Source: Cupriavidus sp. BIS7 (GTDB lineage: Bacteria; Pseudomonadota; Gammaproteobacteria; Burkholderiales; Burkholderiaceae). Taken from it: a DNA stretch of 34,108 nucleotides. The translations under genes were made by a program, and so were the position numbers. The notes under the pieces are model-generated. The model was not told the origin of the DNA. It saw nothing but the letters and a program-made list of their open reading frames with translations, and did not search any database. The first letter of the stretch is position 1. Every line of letters begins with the position of its first letter. This document shows, piece by piece, positions 1 through 9,159 of this stretch. The DNA is taken from NCBI RefSeq assembly GCF_000292345.1, contig NZ_ALOU01000072.1, positions 1-34,108 on the forward strand, given 5' to 3'.

Positions 1-56
1 ACTTTTGGGGGTCAGTTCAAAGTGGGAGAGGGGAGCCACCCCGTCCACCGTACTGA

Positions 57-1724
<1,668 letters not shown>

Positions 1725-1761
1725 GGGGTGCGTGTTCGGTTGGATTGCTGGGAATGGCGGG

Positions 1762-1770
1762 AGTGTAGCA
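1762..1770 (-). promoter_or_regulatory. Possible extended -10 element for ettA
   Basis: On the minus strand the sequence reads TGCTACACT, an extended -10 (TGnTACACT) about 38 bases before the ettA start. No good -35 lies 16-18 bases upstream. This is inferred from sequence only. Confidence 0.3.
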
Positions 1771-1820
1771 AACGGGCGGGCGGCACCGGGGCCACACCGG
1801 CTGAAATCGGGCATGGCCGG

Positions 1821-1826
1821 TACAAT
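1821..1826 (+). promoter_or_regulatory. Possible -10 box for the 1865 gene
   Basis: TACAAT, embedded in a GGCCGG-TACAAT-GGCCGG context, lies 38 bases before the ATG of the Cys-rich small gene. The -35 region is poor, so this is a weak candidate. Confidence 0.3.
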
Positions 1827-1864
1827 GGCCGGTTTCGCAGCCGAACCAGATTCGTTTTGAACCC

Positions 1865-2089
1865 ATGAGCAAAGCCGCCCTGACCCTCCGATTCAAGTGC
1901 AAGAAGTGCACAAAACCCGTCACGCTGTACCTGCAAAAGACCTCGGCGTGCTCGCACATCCTGCCGTACCAGGGCTTCTGCAAATGCGGCGAAATGATGC
2001 GCCACGCGATTGGCGACAAGGATGCCGTCGAGTCGTTCGTGAATTCGGTCGATAACAGCTGGATGCACCACCATCACCATCATCACTGA
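1865..2089 (+). CDS. Small Cys-rich protein with natural C-terminal His7 tail
   Basis: A 74-residue protein of unknown function. Cysteines form a CxxC pair (Cys12, Cys15), a single Cys29 and a CxC pair (Cys39, Cys41), which looks like a zinc-ribbon or metal knuckle. The chain ends in Trp-Met followed by seven consecutive histidines. The His codons are a mixture of CAC and CAT, so the tract is not a simple trinucleotide repeat. No signal peptide or membrane segment is visible, so it is probably cytoplasmic. The gene ends 5 bases before the GTG start of the YgjP-type metallopeptidase, so the two are probably co-transcribed. A role in metal binding or delivery is inference from composition and neighbour only. 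I do not recognise a named family. Confidence 0.8.
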   Translation: MSKAALTLRFKCKKCTKPVTLYLQKTSACSHILPYQGFCKCGEMMRHAIGDKDAVESFVNSVDNSWMHHHHHHH

Positions 2090-2094
2090 CCAAC

Positions 2095-2628
2095 GTGAAT
2101 GAAGCGTGGCGCCCGGGCGCGAAAGACCCGATGCGTTTCCTGGGCGGCTATCCGCCCAACGTGCTCGACCAGGTGCGGGCACTGATGGCTGCCGGGCGTC
2201 TGGGCGACCATATCGCCCGACGCTACCCTGAGCGCCATACGATCCAGACCGACCGCGCGCTCTACGATTACACCTCGGAAATCAAGCAGGAATACCTGCG
2301 CAGCGCGCCGCCACTGCACAAGGTGGGCTATGACGCGCGGCTGGACACGGCACAGCACGCGCTGGGATTGCACACGGCGATCTCGCGCGTGCAGGGCGGA
2401 AAGCTCAAGGCCAAGAAGGAAATCCGTGTGGCTTCCCTGTTCAAGGAAGCGCCACCCGAATTCCTGCGCATGATCGTCGTACACGAACTCGCGCATTTGA
2501 AAGAGAGCGACCATAACAAGGCGTTCTATCGGCTCTGCGAGTATATGGAGCCGCAATATCACCAGCTTGAGTTCGATACGCGGTTGTTCCTGGCGTGGCG
2601 CGAAATGGAGAAAAGCGGCGGCGCGTGA
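2095..2628 (+). CDS. ygjP: YgjP-type zinc metallopeptidase (M48-like, DUF45)
   Basis: Predicted zinc-dependent peptidase of the YgjP/DUF45 group. The zinc motif HELAH is at residues 130-134, with Glu131 as probable catalytic base and His140 in the following ESDHNKAFY stretch as probable third ligand. The central block around SRVQGGKLKAK and the C-terminal block around MEPQYHQLEFDTRL are hallmarks of E. coli YgjP as I remember it. The physiological substrate is not established. The start is uncertain: the longest frame begins at a GTG 5 bases after the preceding stop (177 residues), while an ATG at 2131 gives 165 residues, closer to the E. coli length. No strong Shine-Dalgarno is seen for either. 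There is no membrane segment. Confidence 0.88.
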   Translation: MNEAWRPGAKDPMRFLGGYPPNVLDQVRALMAAGRLGDHIARRYPERHTIQTDRALYDYTSEIKQEYLRSAPPLHKVGYDARLDTAQHALGLHTAISRVQGGKLKAKKEIRVASLFKEAPPEFLRMIVVHELAHLKESDHNKAFYRLCEYMEPQYHQLEFDTRLFLAWREMEKSGGA

Positions 2629-2890
2629 TTTGCCGTCCGGTTTCCCCCTGCCCCCGCAAAGCGCCCAAAGCGCCCCCGCATCTCATGCCCGCGTATGACG
2701 ATGGGTAAAAAGCGACACCCGGGCACAGGATCCGCATCGCAAATCATCAAGAAACTTGCCTCCTTAGCCGATATCGGATTGGATTGGGGCTCTGAAGAGA
2801 GAGATCACTTCCAATTCCGCATGGCAGACCGAGAGTTTCTGCTTCCCCGTTGCCAGGTCCCAGGCGTTACAGGTTCGGTTTTCAAGGCTT

Positions 2891-4690
2891 ATGTGTGCAA
2901 TGACCGGGCGATCAGACAAGCTCGACGCAGCAAATCCGCAAGATTCTGTCAGCCAGCGCTTCCTGAAAGTCTCCGCCGGGGCTTGCCTTGTCATGCTGTT
3001 GCTGTCGGCCTGGCTGATTTCCCACCAGTGGCAAGAATTTTCCAGTAGCGACCAGGCCGTCGCAGACTTCCGGATCTTCCGCGCGGCACTGTTGGCCATG
3101 GAAAAGGTCTCGGCAGAGCGCGGCCCGATGAACGCGGCACTGGGTGAGGACCTGCCGACGCCAGCGCCGCGCATCGCGGCGCTGCGCCGGGCACGAGTGG
3201 AAAGCGATGCCAGCCTGCGCAACCTCGGCGCCGCAATCAAGGCAAGCCACTGCCGGCATTGCGCTGCGCTAGCCGACACGACCACGCGTGCGGGCACCGT
3301 GCTTGCCGAAGCACGCAAGCATGCCGACAAGGTCATGCTGCTGCCCCGACCTGCCCGTGCGGCGGAAGCACTCGACAACGTCGTCAACCACATGGCGGAC
3401 GACATCCCGATCATTGCCGGCATCGCCGATGCCACCATCGAAGATATTGTCAGCGGCGATGCTGCCGTCCTGAACTACCTGCAAATGGCCCGCCTCAGCG
3501 CCACCCTGCGCGAACAGGCAGGCCTGCTCGGCTCACGCTTCACGGGTGCGCTCGCTTCGAACCGGCGCCTGACGGAAGCAGAGCAACAGCAGGTTTTCAT
3601 CAGCAAGGGGCGCGTCGAGCAACTGCGCAGGCTGCTGGCAACGCACGCCAACAACCACCCCACCCTGGCACCCGAGGCAGTACGCCGCGTGGACAACGCC
3701 TATGGCGAAGGTGGGCTGGGTTACGTAGCCAGGGTTTACGGCCTGGCAAATCTCCCCGCAGGCGCGCAGGTATCGACCGGCGAATTCGCCGAAAAGTATG
3801 TGCCGACCATGAAGCCAATCGTCGAGTTGCGCGACGAGATCCTGGACCAAACCCACACGCGATTACACCGGAACCGCGACATCACGCTAATGCTGCTGAT
3901 CGGTGCATCGGCTTTTGCATTTGCGCTGCTGGGGATCATGGTCTGGCTGTATTCGCTGTTTCGCCGACGAATCCTGGAACCGTTCTCCGCTGCCACAAAA
4001 TCGATCCTTGCTATCGCAAACGGCAATCTCTCGGTCGGCGTCCCGCCACCGCGCCACTACCACGGCGAGATTCGCGCGCTGCTCGAGGCCGTTCACACGC
4101 TCAAACGCTACAGCGTCGACAGGCAACAGCTGGAACAGGATCGCCAGCGGCTGATCGCCCAGCTGACAACCATGGCGGAGACGGATTCCCTTACACAGCT
4201 ATTGAACCGCCGTGCGCTGGAAGCGCGGGCTGTTGCGATGTGTGCCGCAGCGGACGCCACCAGGCCGTACCTGGCACTGGTGATGTTCGATATCGACCAT
4301 TTCAAGCGCATTAACGACACGTATGGGCATATTGCCGGGGATCGGGCATTGGAGATTGTCGGCCGGGTATGCCAGGACGCGTTGCAGGCGCAGGACCTCG
4401 CGGCCCGATTTGGCGGAGAGGAGTTTGCCGTGGTTTCTCTGGTGAAGACGGCCGCAGACGCGCTATCGCTGGCGGAGCGGCTGAAGGAGCGACTTGGGGA
4501 GATCCGCGTTGAACTGGAAAATGCCCGATCATTTGGCATGACCATCAGCGTAGGGATCGCCGTCGGCCCGCGCGAGGACGTAGGCGACGATCTTTCCGGA
4601 CTGATCAGGCAGGCCGATGTCATGCTTTATCGGGCAAAGAGAAATGGGCGGGATCGGATCGAGGGGGAGTTAGGGCTGGAGATCGACTAG
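2891..4690 (+). CDS. Membrane-anchored diguanylate cyclase (GGDEF domain)
   Basis: Predicted diguanylate cyclase making cyclic di-GMP from two GTP. Layout: first membrane helix at about residues 31-47, a periplasmic sensor of about 285 residues, second helix at about 332-356, a HAMP-like linker at about 357-410, then a GGDEF domain at about 425-590. The active site reads RFGGEEF (Gly508-Phe512), and the DxLT motif at Asp432 and the FDIDHFK metal-binding stretch are intact, so catalysis is expected. The inhibitory I-site position has Gln499 where RxxD enzymes have Arg (QAQD). The periplasmic domain carries His-Cys-x-x-Cys at 120-124. The sensor fold is not recognised with certainty; it is mostly helical, as in nitrate- or chemoreceptor-type domains. 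An alternative start is the ATG at 2900. Confidence 0.92.
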   Translation: MCAMTGRSDKLDAANPQDSVSQRFLKVSAGACLVMLLLSAWLISHQWQEFSSSDQAVADFRIFRAALLAMEKVSAERGPMNAALGEDLPTPAPRIAALRRARVESDASLRNLGAAIKASHCRHCAALADTTTRAGTVLAEARKHADKVMLLPRPARAAEALDNVVNHMADDIPIIAGIADATIEDIVSGDAAVLNYLQMARLSATLREQAGLLGSRFTGALASNRRLTEAEQQQVFISKGRVEQLRRLLATHANNHPTLAPEAVRRVDNAYGEGGLGYVARVYGLANLPAGAQVSTGEFAEKYVPTMKPIVELRDEILDQTHTRLHRNRDITLMLLIGASAFAFALLGIMVWLYSLFRRRILEPFSAATKSILAIANGNLSVGVPPPRHYHGEIRALLEAVHTLKRYSVDRQQLEQDRQRLIAQLTTMAETDSLTQLLNRRALEARAVAMCAAADATRPYLALVMFDIDHFKRINDTYGHIAGDRALEIVGRVCQDALQAQDLAARFGGEEFAVVSLVKTAADALSLAERLKERLGEIRVELENARSFGMTISVGIAVGPREDVGDDLSGLIRQADVMLYRAKRNGRDRIEGELGLEID

Positions 4691-4704
4691 ATGTAGCCCC
4701 CCCC

Positions 4705-4727
4705 GGATTGCAATCCTGATGCAATCC
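4705..4727 (+). repeat. Short hairpin after the diguanylate cyclase gene
   Basis: Perfect 8-base arms (GGATTGCA and TGCAATCC) around a 7-base loop, 15 bases after the cyclase stop. No T-run follows. It may stabilise the 3' end upstream of the true terminator. Confidence 0.4.
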
Positions 4728-4741
4728 AGAGCCCAAAAGCA

Positions 4742-4769
4742 AAAAGGCCACGCTTTCGCGTGGCCTTTT
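4742..4769. terminator. Bidirectional rho-independent terminator (cyclase / tRNA-Thr)
   Basis: A perfect 12-base stem (AAAAGGCCACGC / GCGTGGCCTTTT) with a TTTC loop. It ends in a T-run on both strands, so it can stop the cyclase transcript from the left and the tRNA-Thr transcript from the right. It lies 10 bases beyond the CCA end of the tRNA. Confidence 0.88.
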
Positions 4770-4779
4770 CACATGAAAC

Positions 4780-4855
4780 TGGTGCCGGCTGCAGGACTCG
4801 AACCCGCCACCTGATGATTACAAATCAACTGCTCTACCTGATGAGCTAAGCCGGC
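4780..4855 (-). tRNA. thrT: tRNA-Thr (anticodon UGU)
   Basis: A 76-base cloverleaf on the minus strand with the CCA end encoded. The acceptor stem GCCGGCT/AGCCGGC is perfect, the D stem is GCTC/GAGC, and the T stem GCGGG/CCTGC has one G-U pair around the TTCGAGT loop. The anticodon loop TTTGTAA gives UGU, which reads ACA and ACG threonine codons. The anticodon stem GTTGA/TCATC has a U-U mismatch at the 28-42 pair. The gene stands alone between sspB and the cyclase, with its own promoter candidate and terminator. The gene symbol is generic. Confidence 0.95.
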
Positions 4856-4874
4856 ATGTTTGGTGCAGACCGCG

Positions 4875-4903
4875 ATTCTACTGCATGCGGTGCGCTTTGA
4901 CGA
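4875..4903 (-). promoter_or_regulatory. Probable sigma-70 promoter for tRNA-Thr
   Basis: On the minus strand TCGTCA (-35, positions 4903-4898) and TAGAAT (-10, positions 4880-4875) are separated by 17 bases. Initiation is expected near 4868, about 12 bases before the tRNA 5' end. It sits just after the sspB stop, so the tRNA need not depend on the sspB transcript. Confidence 0.55.
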
Positions 4904-4907
4904 TGGC

Positions 4908-5402
4908 TTATTTGACTACCTTCAGCGAGGGCTTCTTGCCGCCGATGCGCGGTACAGGCGGAGTGGGATCGTCGTCCGAGGGGCCGCCCTCTTCGGTGGT
5001 GACAGGAACAGGCGTATCGGCGTCGACCGGGGCCAGCTTCGGCGGGGGATTGTTTTCCCGCTCCGTTGCGGCCTGGGTTTCAGGGATGCTGCGCTCCACC
5101 GGGAACGCCATGCCCTGGCCATTCTCTCGCGCATAGATCGCCAGCACATTGTCCACGGGCACGTCGATCTTGCGCGAGACGCCACCGAAGCGCGCGCTGA
5201 ACGCAATCCACTCGTTCCCCATATCGAGCCCGCTGGTCGCGTCGAAGCTAACGTTGAGCACGATTTCGTTGTTCTTCACGAACTCGCGCGGCACGTTGGT
5301 GTTGCCGTCGACGAAGACTGCGATATACGGCGTGAAGCCGTTGTCCGTGCACCATTCGTAAATGGCGCGGATCAGGTAGGGCTTGGTGGATGTTTCAGAC
5401 AT
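4908..5402 (-). CDS. sspB: ClpXP specificity-enhancing factor SspB
   Basis: Adaptor that delivers ssrA-tagged peptides from stalled ribosomes to the ClpXP protease in the cytoplasm (family knowledge). The 164-residue protein has the SspB substrate-binding core at about residues 5-115 (begins KPYLIRAIYEWC, with VPREFVKNNEIVLNVS and the NEWIAFSARFGG stretch). A variable acidic and proline-rich linker follows at about 115-150, then a basic C-terminal tail ending in LKVVK, the segment that docks on the ClpX zinc-binding domain. It follows sspA by 31 bases in the same direction, the classic sspAB pair. There is no membrane segment. Confidence 0.96.
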   Translation of the reverse strand: MSETSTKPYLIRAIYEWCTDNGFTPYIAVFVDGNTNVPREFVKNNEIVLNVSFDATSGLDMGNEWIAFSARFGGVSRKIDVPVDNVLAIYARENGQGMAFPVERSIPETQAATERENNPPPKLAPVDADTPVPVTTEEGGPSDDDPTPPVPRIGGKKPSLKVVK

Positions 5403-5433
5403 TACGCTTTGCGGTGGCGGCGTCGGATGTGTC

Positions 5434-6045
5434 TTAGCGACGCATCACCTTTTCAGACGGGGTCAGTGCTTCGATGTAGGCCGGGCGGCTGAAGATGCGT
5501 TCGGCGTACTTCAGCAGCGGTGCCGCGTTCTTCGACAGCTCGATGCCATAGTGATCCAGACGCCACAGCAGCGGAGCGATCGCGACGTCGAGCATCGAGA
5601 ACTCTTCGCCCAGCATGTACTTGTTCTTGACGAAGATCGGGGCCAGTTGCGTCAGGCGGTCGCGGATAGCGGCGCGGGCGCGTTCGTGGTTCTTCTCGGC
5701 AGCCTTGCCCTTTTCGTTCTCCAGCACGTAGACGTGCGTGAACAGTTCCTTTTCGAAGTTGAACAGGAACAGGCGGGCGCGGGCGCGCTGCACCGGGTCA
5801 GCCGGCATCAGCTGCGGGTGCGGGAAGCGCTCGTCGATGTACTCGTTGATGATGTTCGATTCGTACAGGATCAGGTCACGTTCGACGAGGATCGGTACCT
5901 GACCGTACGGGTTCATCACCGAAATATCTTCCGGCTTGTTGAACAGGTCAACGTCACGAATCTCGAAGTCCATGCCCTTTTCAAACAGGACAAGGCGGCA
6001 ACGTTGGGAAAACGGGCAAGTGGTACCCGAATACAACACCATCAT
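5434..6045 (-). CDS. sspA: Stringent starvation protein A (GST-fold RNA polymerase-associated protein)
   Basis: 203-residue glutathione transferase-fold protein that in E. coli binds RNA polymerase and affects stationary-phase and acid-stress transcription. The N-terminal thioredoxin-like half (about 1-80) has the SspA-type CPFSQRCR stretch and the cis-proline region GQVPILVERDLILYES. The helical C-terminal half holds the SspA-like LFTHVYVLENEKGKAAEKN insertion. Glutathione chemistry is not expected for SspA (family knowledge). Two adjacent ATG codons allow a start one residue later. It lies upstream of sspB and is probably co-transcribed with it. The 256-base gap to petC holds a strong hairpin, so sspA should have its own promoter. 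Confidence 0.95.
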   Translation of the reverse strand: MMVLYSGTTCPFSQRCRLVLFEKGMDFEIRDVDLFNKPEDISVMNPYGQVPILVERDLILYESNIINEYIDERFPHPQLMPADPVQRARARLFLFNFEKELFTHVYVLENEKGKAAEKNHERARAAIRDRLTQLAPIFVKNKYMLGEEFSMLDVAIAPLLWRLDHYGIELSKNAAPLLKYAERIFSRPAYIEALTPSEKVMRR

Positions 6046-6206
6046 GGTTGGATTCCTTGGGTGTGAAGTACGCCAAATTGATAGAAATTCAGCGAACTTG
6101 GCAGCGCTAGTTCAGACAGGGCAAACATTCTGTCAGAACGGCCCATCGAAAAGCAAATTAGTTACAAATACAGGTGTGGCGCCTGATCGACATTCGCGTA
6201 AAACGG

Positions 6207-6253
6207 AAGGGCCGGCGCGGTGCTGCACTGCTGCAACTACCGCGCCGGCCCTT
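6207..6253 (-). terminator. Terminator-like hairpin after petC
   Basis: A perfect 15-base GC-rich stem (AAGGGCCGGCGCGGT / ACCGCGCCGGCCCTT) with a 17-base loop. On the minus strand it is followed by CCGTTTTACG. It lies 48 bases after the petC stop and before sspA, fitting the end of the petABC transcript. The T-run is short, so efficiency is uncertain. Confidence 0.65.
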
Positions 6254-6301
6254 CGGCGTACCGCGTCGGGCTGTTACAAATCGCCCGTCAACGACTCAGG
6301 C

Positions 6302-7045
6302 TTACTTCACATCCTTCCAGAAGGCAGCATTCAGACGCCAGGCAAATACCGTGAAGATGCCGAGGAACAACAGCACCCAGACGCCCAGGCGCTTGCGGTG
6401 GCTTTGTTCCGGTTCGGCCATCCAGTTCAGGTAATTCACCAGATCGGCCACGGCCTGGTCATATTCCTGCGTGCTCAGCTTGCCCGGGGTGATCTGCTCG
6501 AAGCCCGCGAACTTGTGCACCTTTTCGCCGTGCTCTTCCACTTCGGTGAACTTGGCACTGCGCTGGCCCTGCAGTTCCCACAGCACGTGCGGCATGCCCA
6601 CGCTTGGGAAGACCAGGTTGTTCCAGCCCGTGGCACGGCCTTCGTCACGGTAGAACGTGCGCAGGTACGTGTAGAGCCAGTCGTTGCCGCGGGCGCGGGC
6701 GATGACAGACAGGTCCGGCGGGATTGCACCGAAGAACGTCTTGGCATCCTTCGGCGGCATGGCGATGGTCATCGTGTCGCCCACCTTGTCCGCCGAGAAC
6801 AGCAGGTTCTGCCGAATCTGATCGTCGGTCAGGTCCAGGCCCTTGAGCCGGTTGTAGCGCATCATCGATGCGCCGTGGCAGTTCAGGCAGTAGTTGACGA
6901 ACAGCTTGGCGCCTCGCTGCAGCGACGATACGTCGCTCGTGTCCAGCGGTGCCGGCTCCAGCGGATAGCCTCCTTCTGAAGCCATCGCGGGCAGCGCTGC
7001 AAAGCATGCGCCGACCAGTGCGAAGATCGAAAGCAACTTTTTCAT
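6302..7045 (-). CDS. petC: Ubiquinol-cytochrome c reductase, cytochrome c1
   Basis: Haem c subunit of the bc1 complex, passing electrons from the Rieske cluster to soluble cytochrome c on the periplasmic side. From the chosen ATG the protein is 247 residues: a signal peptide (MKKLLSIFALVG... with cleavage near AMA-SEGG, residue 22), the haem-binding CLNCH at Cys53-His57, a PPDLSVIARAR stretch and a GMPHVL segment typical of c1, and a C-terminal membrane anchor at about residues 222-240. The upstream in-frame extension of 30 codons lacks any signal character, and a purine-rich AGGACAAGGA precedes this ATG. It is the last gene of petABC, 37 bases after petB. Confidence 0.96.
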   Translation of the reverse strand: MKKLLSIFALVGACFAALPAMASEGGYPLEPAPLDTSDVSSLQRGAKLFVNYCLNCHGASMMRYNRLKGLDLTDDQIRQNLLFSADKVGDTMTIAMPPKDAKTFFGAIPPDLSVIARARGNDWLYTYLRTFYRDEGRATGWNNLVFPSVGMPHVLWELQGQRSAKFTEVEEHGEKVHKFAGFEQITPGKLSTQEYDQAVADLVNYLNWMAEPEQSHRKRLGVWVLLFLGIFTVFAWRLNAAFWKDVK

Positions 7046-7082
7046 CTTTTGTCCTTGTCCTCTTGTAGGGTCGCGCGGCGTC

Positions 7083-8486
7083 TTAGTGCGGATGGAACGT
7101 GACGCGCTCCGGCACCGGCTTGAATGTGCCGGCACGGCTCCACAACGGCATGGTCAGGAAGAAGGCGAAGTACAGCAGCGTACCGAGCTGCGACACCTTT
7201 TCACCCACCGGCGACGGCGGTTGCACGCCGAGGTAGCCGAGGACCAGGAACACCACCACGAAGACGATCAGGATCGTCTTGTGGAAAGCGGGACGATAAC
7301 GAATGGACTTGACCGGCGAGCAATCGAGCCACGGCATGAAGAACAGCACGATCACCGAGCCGCCCATCACCAGCACGCCCCAGAACTTGGCGTCGATCTG
7401 CCAGAAGCCGAGGGCGAGGATGGCCAGGATCACCACCGAGCCGATCTTGATGCGGTTGTCCTTGCTACGCAGGAACACGATGCCCAGCACGAAGGCGAAG
7501 AACAGCCACAGGATCGGCAGGAAGTTCGACGTCGTGGCGCGCAGCATCGAGTAGAACGGCGTGAAGTACCACACCGGCGCGATGTGCGGCGGCGTCTTCA
7601 GCGGATCAGCCGGGAAGAAGTTGTTGGCTTCCAGGAAATAGCCGCCCAAATCGGGGAAGAAGAAGATGACGGCCGAGAAGATGATCAGGAAGCCGGCCAC
7701 GCCCATCAGGTCGTGCACCGAGTAGTACGGATGGAACGGGATGCCGTCGAGCGGTATGCCGTTCTCGTCCTTCTTCGCCTTGATCTCCACGCCGTCCGGG
7801 TTGTTGGAGCCCACTTCGTGCAGCGCGATGATGTGCGCCACCACCAAGCCCAGCAGCACCAGCGGTACGGCAATGACGTGGAACGAGAAGAAGCGGTTCA
7901 GCGTGGCATCGCTCACCACATAGTCACCGCGGATGAACAGCGACAGGTCCTGGCCGATCACGGGAATCGCCGAGAACAGGTTCACGATCACCTGCGCGCC
8001 CCAGTACGACATCTGGCCCCAGGGCAGCAAATAGCCCATGAACGCCTCGGCCATCAGGCACAGGAAGATCAGGCAGCCGAAGATCCAGACCAGTTCGCGC
8101 GGCTTGCGGTACGAACCGTACAGCAGCCCGCGGAACATGTGCAGGTAGACGACGACGAAGAACGCCGAGGCGCCCGTGGAATGCATGTAGCGGATCAGCC
8201 AGCCCCACGGCACTTCGCGCATGATGAATTCCACGCTGGCGAAGGCCACCGGAATACCAGCGGCGTTCAGCGTGCCGTCCGGCTTGTAGTTCATCACGAG
8301 GAAAATGCCGGTGACGATCTGGATCACCAGCACCAGCAGCGCCAGCGAACCGAAGAAATACCAGAAGTTGAAGTTCTTCGGTGCGTAATACTTGGAGAGG
8401 TGATCTTCCCAGAGTTGGGTGGCGGGGAAGCGGGCGTCGATCCAACCCAGCAGCCCGGTAGTCTTGACTTCTTTTTCGGCCGCCAT
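7083..8486 (-). CDS. petB: Ubiquinol-cytochrome c reductase, cytochrome b
   Basis: Core membrane subunit of the bc1 complex, oxidising ubiquinol at Qo and reducing quinone at Qi. At 467 residues it is a full-length, unsplit cytochrome b with about eight hydrophobic helices. Haem-ligand histidines are visible in the HSTGASAFFVVVYLHMFRG stretch and in FHVIAVPLVLLGLVVAHIIALHEVG. The Qo loop reads PVWY in place of the PEWY of mitochondria and alphaproteobacteria. GYLLPWGQMSYWGA is another family block. The start lies 2 bases after the petA stop, indicating translational coupling. The C-terminal segment beyond the eighth helix is a moderate extension of the kind seen in related bacteria. Confidence 0.97.
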   Translation of the reverse strand: MAAEKEVKTTGLLGWIDARFPATQLWEDHLSKYYAPKNFNFWYFFGSLALLVLVIQIVTGIFLVMNYKPDGTLNAAGIPVAFASVEFIMREVPWGWLIRYMHSTGASAFFVVVYLHMFRGLLYGSYRKPRELVWIFGCLIFLCLMAEAFMGYLLPWGQMSYWGAQVIVNLFSAIPVIGQDLSLFIRGDYVVSDATLNRFFSFHVIAVPLVLLGLVVAHIIALHEVGSNNPDGVEIKAKKDENGIPLDGIPFHPYYSVHDLMGVAGFLIIFSAVIFFFPDLGGYFLEANNFFPADPLKTPPHIAPVWYFTPFYSMLRATTSNFLPILWLFFAFVLGIVFLRSKDNRIKIGSVVILAILALGFWQIDAKFWGVLVMGGSVIVLFFMPWLDCSPVKSIRYRPAFHKTILIVFVVVFLVLGYLGVQPPSPVGEKVSQLGTLLYFAFFLTMPLWSRAGTFKPVPERVTFHPH

Positions 8487-8488
8487 GA

Positions 8489-9106
8489 TCAGGCTTCTCC
8501 TTTCTCGTCCTTGCCGATCACGATCTTGGTGTCGGTCAGGAACTGGTACGGGGGTACGTCAAGGTTCTGCGGGGCCGGCTTGTTCTTGAAGACGCGGCCC
8601 GCCAGGTCGAAGGTCGAGCCATGGCACGGGCAAAGGAAGCCGGGATCGGCGCCAAGCTGGGGATTCGCACCAGCGGGGAACGGGCCGGATGGCGAGCAGC
8701 CAAGATGGGAGCAGATGCCGACCACGACCAGCAGGTCCTTGTGGTCGGCGCGGGAACGGGTTTCGTTCTTGCAGTAATCCGGCGTCTTCATCGTGAAGGG
8801 GACGTCGGAATTGGGATCGGCGACTTCATGGTCCGTCTGTTTCAGAGATGCCAGCATCTCCGGAGTACGGCGCAGAATCCAGACCGGCTTGCCACGCCAT
8901 TCCACTGTCATCATTTCACCGGACTTCAACGCGCTGATATCTGCCTCGACTGGCGCACCAGCGGCTTTGGCTTTCTCAGATGGTGCAAATGCACTAACAA
9001 ACGGTACTGCTACTGCTACGCCTCCTACGCCGCCCGCGACTGATGTCGCGATCAACCAATTGCGGCGACCTTTGTCGACGTTCTTCACGTTCTGCTGGTC
9101 ACTCAT
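8489..9106 (-). CDS. petA: Ubiquinol-cytochrome c reductase, Rieske iron-sulfur subunit
   Basis: Electron-transfer subunit with a 2Fe-2S cluster held by two Cys and two His. The 205-residue protein has Cys132-x-His134...Cys137 (CSHLGC) and Cys159-x-Cys161-His162 (CPCHGS), the full Rieske set with the structural disulfide cysteines. The N-terminus has GRRNWLIA followed by a hydrophobic, Gly-rich helix (about 18-41), an uncleaved twin-arginine anchor, so export should need the Tat system encoded at 13630-15239. It is the first gene of petABC. An AT-rich -10 candidate lies about 48 bases upstream. Confidence 0.97.
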   Translation of the reverse strand: MSDQQNVKNVDKGRRNWLIATSVAGGVGGVAVAVPFVSAFAPSEKAKAAGAPVEADISALKSGEMMTVEWRGKPVWILRRTPEMLASLKQTDHEVADPNSDVPFTMKTPDYCKNETRSRADHKDLLVVVGICSHLGCSPSGPFPAGANPQLGADPGFLCPCHGSTFDLAGRVFKNKPAPQNLDVPPYQFLTDTKIVIGKDEKGEA

Positions 9107-9153
9107 TCCAAACCCCAGGGGATGTCATCAATTGAATCCTGCGTCAACAAAAA

Positions 9154-9159
9154 ATTATA
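9154..9159 (-). promoter_or_regulatory. Probable -10 box of the petABC operon
   Basis: A perfect TATAAT on the minus strand, followed by a T-run, about 48 bases upstream of the petA ATG. The -35 region 17 bases upstream matches consensus poorly, so an activator may be needed. Confidence 0.5.

Noticed and set aside
2062..2089. His7 tail as a cloning-vector artefact
   Set aside because: The tract is followed directly by natural chromosomal sequence with the ygjP gene 5 bases on, and no vector features are present.
2695..3048. Open frame of 117 codons ahead of the diguanylate cyclase
   Set aside because: It overlaps the cyclase N-terminus in another frame, has no recognisable domain, and its second half is only an antiparallel-free shadow of real coding sequence.
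3357..3372. Cytochrome-type haem site in the cyclase sensor
   Set aside because: The only cysteine pair nearby is CRHC followed by Ala, not CxxCH, so covalent haem attachment is not supported.
7086..8777. Plus-strand open frame of 563 codons opposite petB and petA
   Set aside because: Its composition (Arg, His, Gln, Glu repeats) is that of antisense to a high-GC gene, and the minus strand encodes complete cytochrome b and Rieske proteins.
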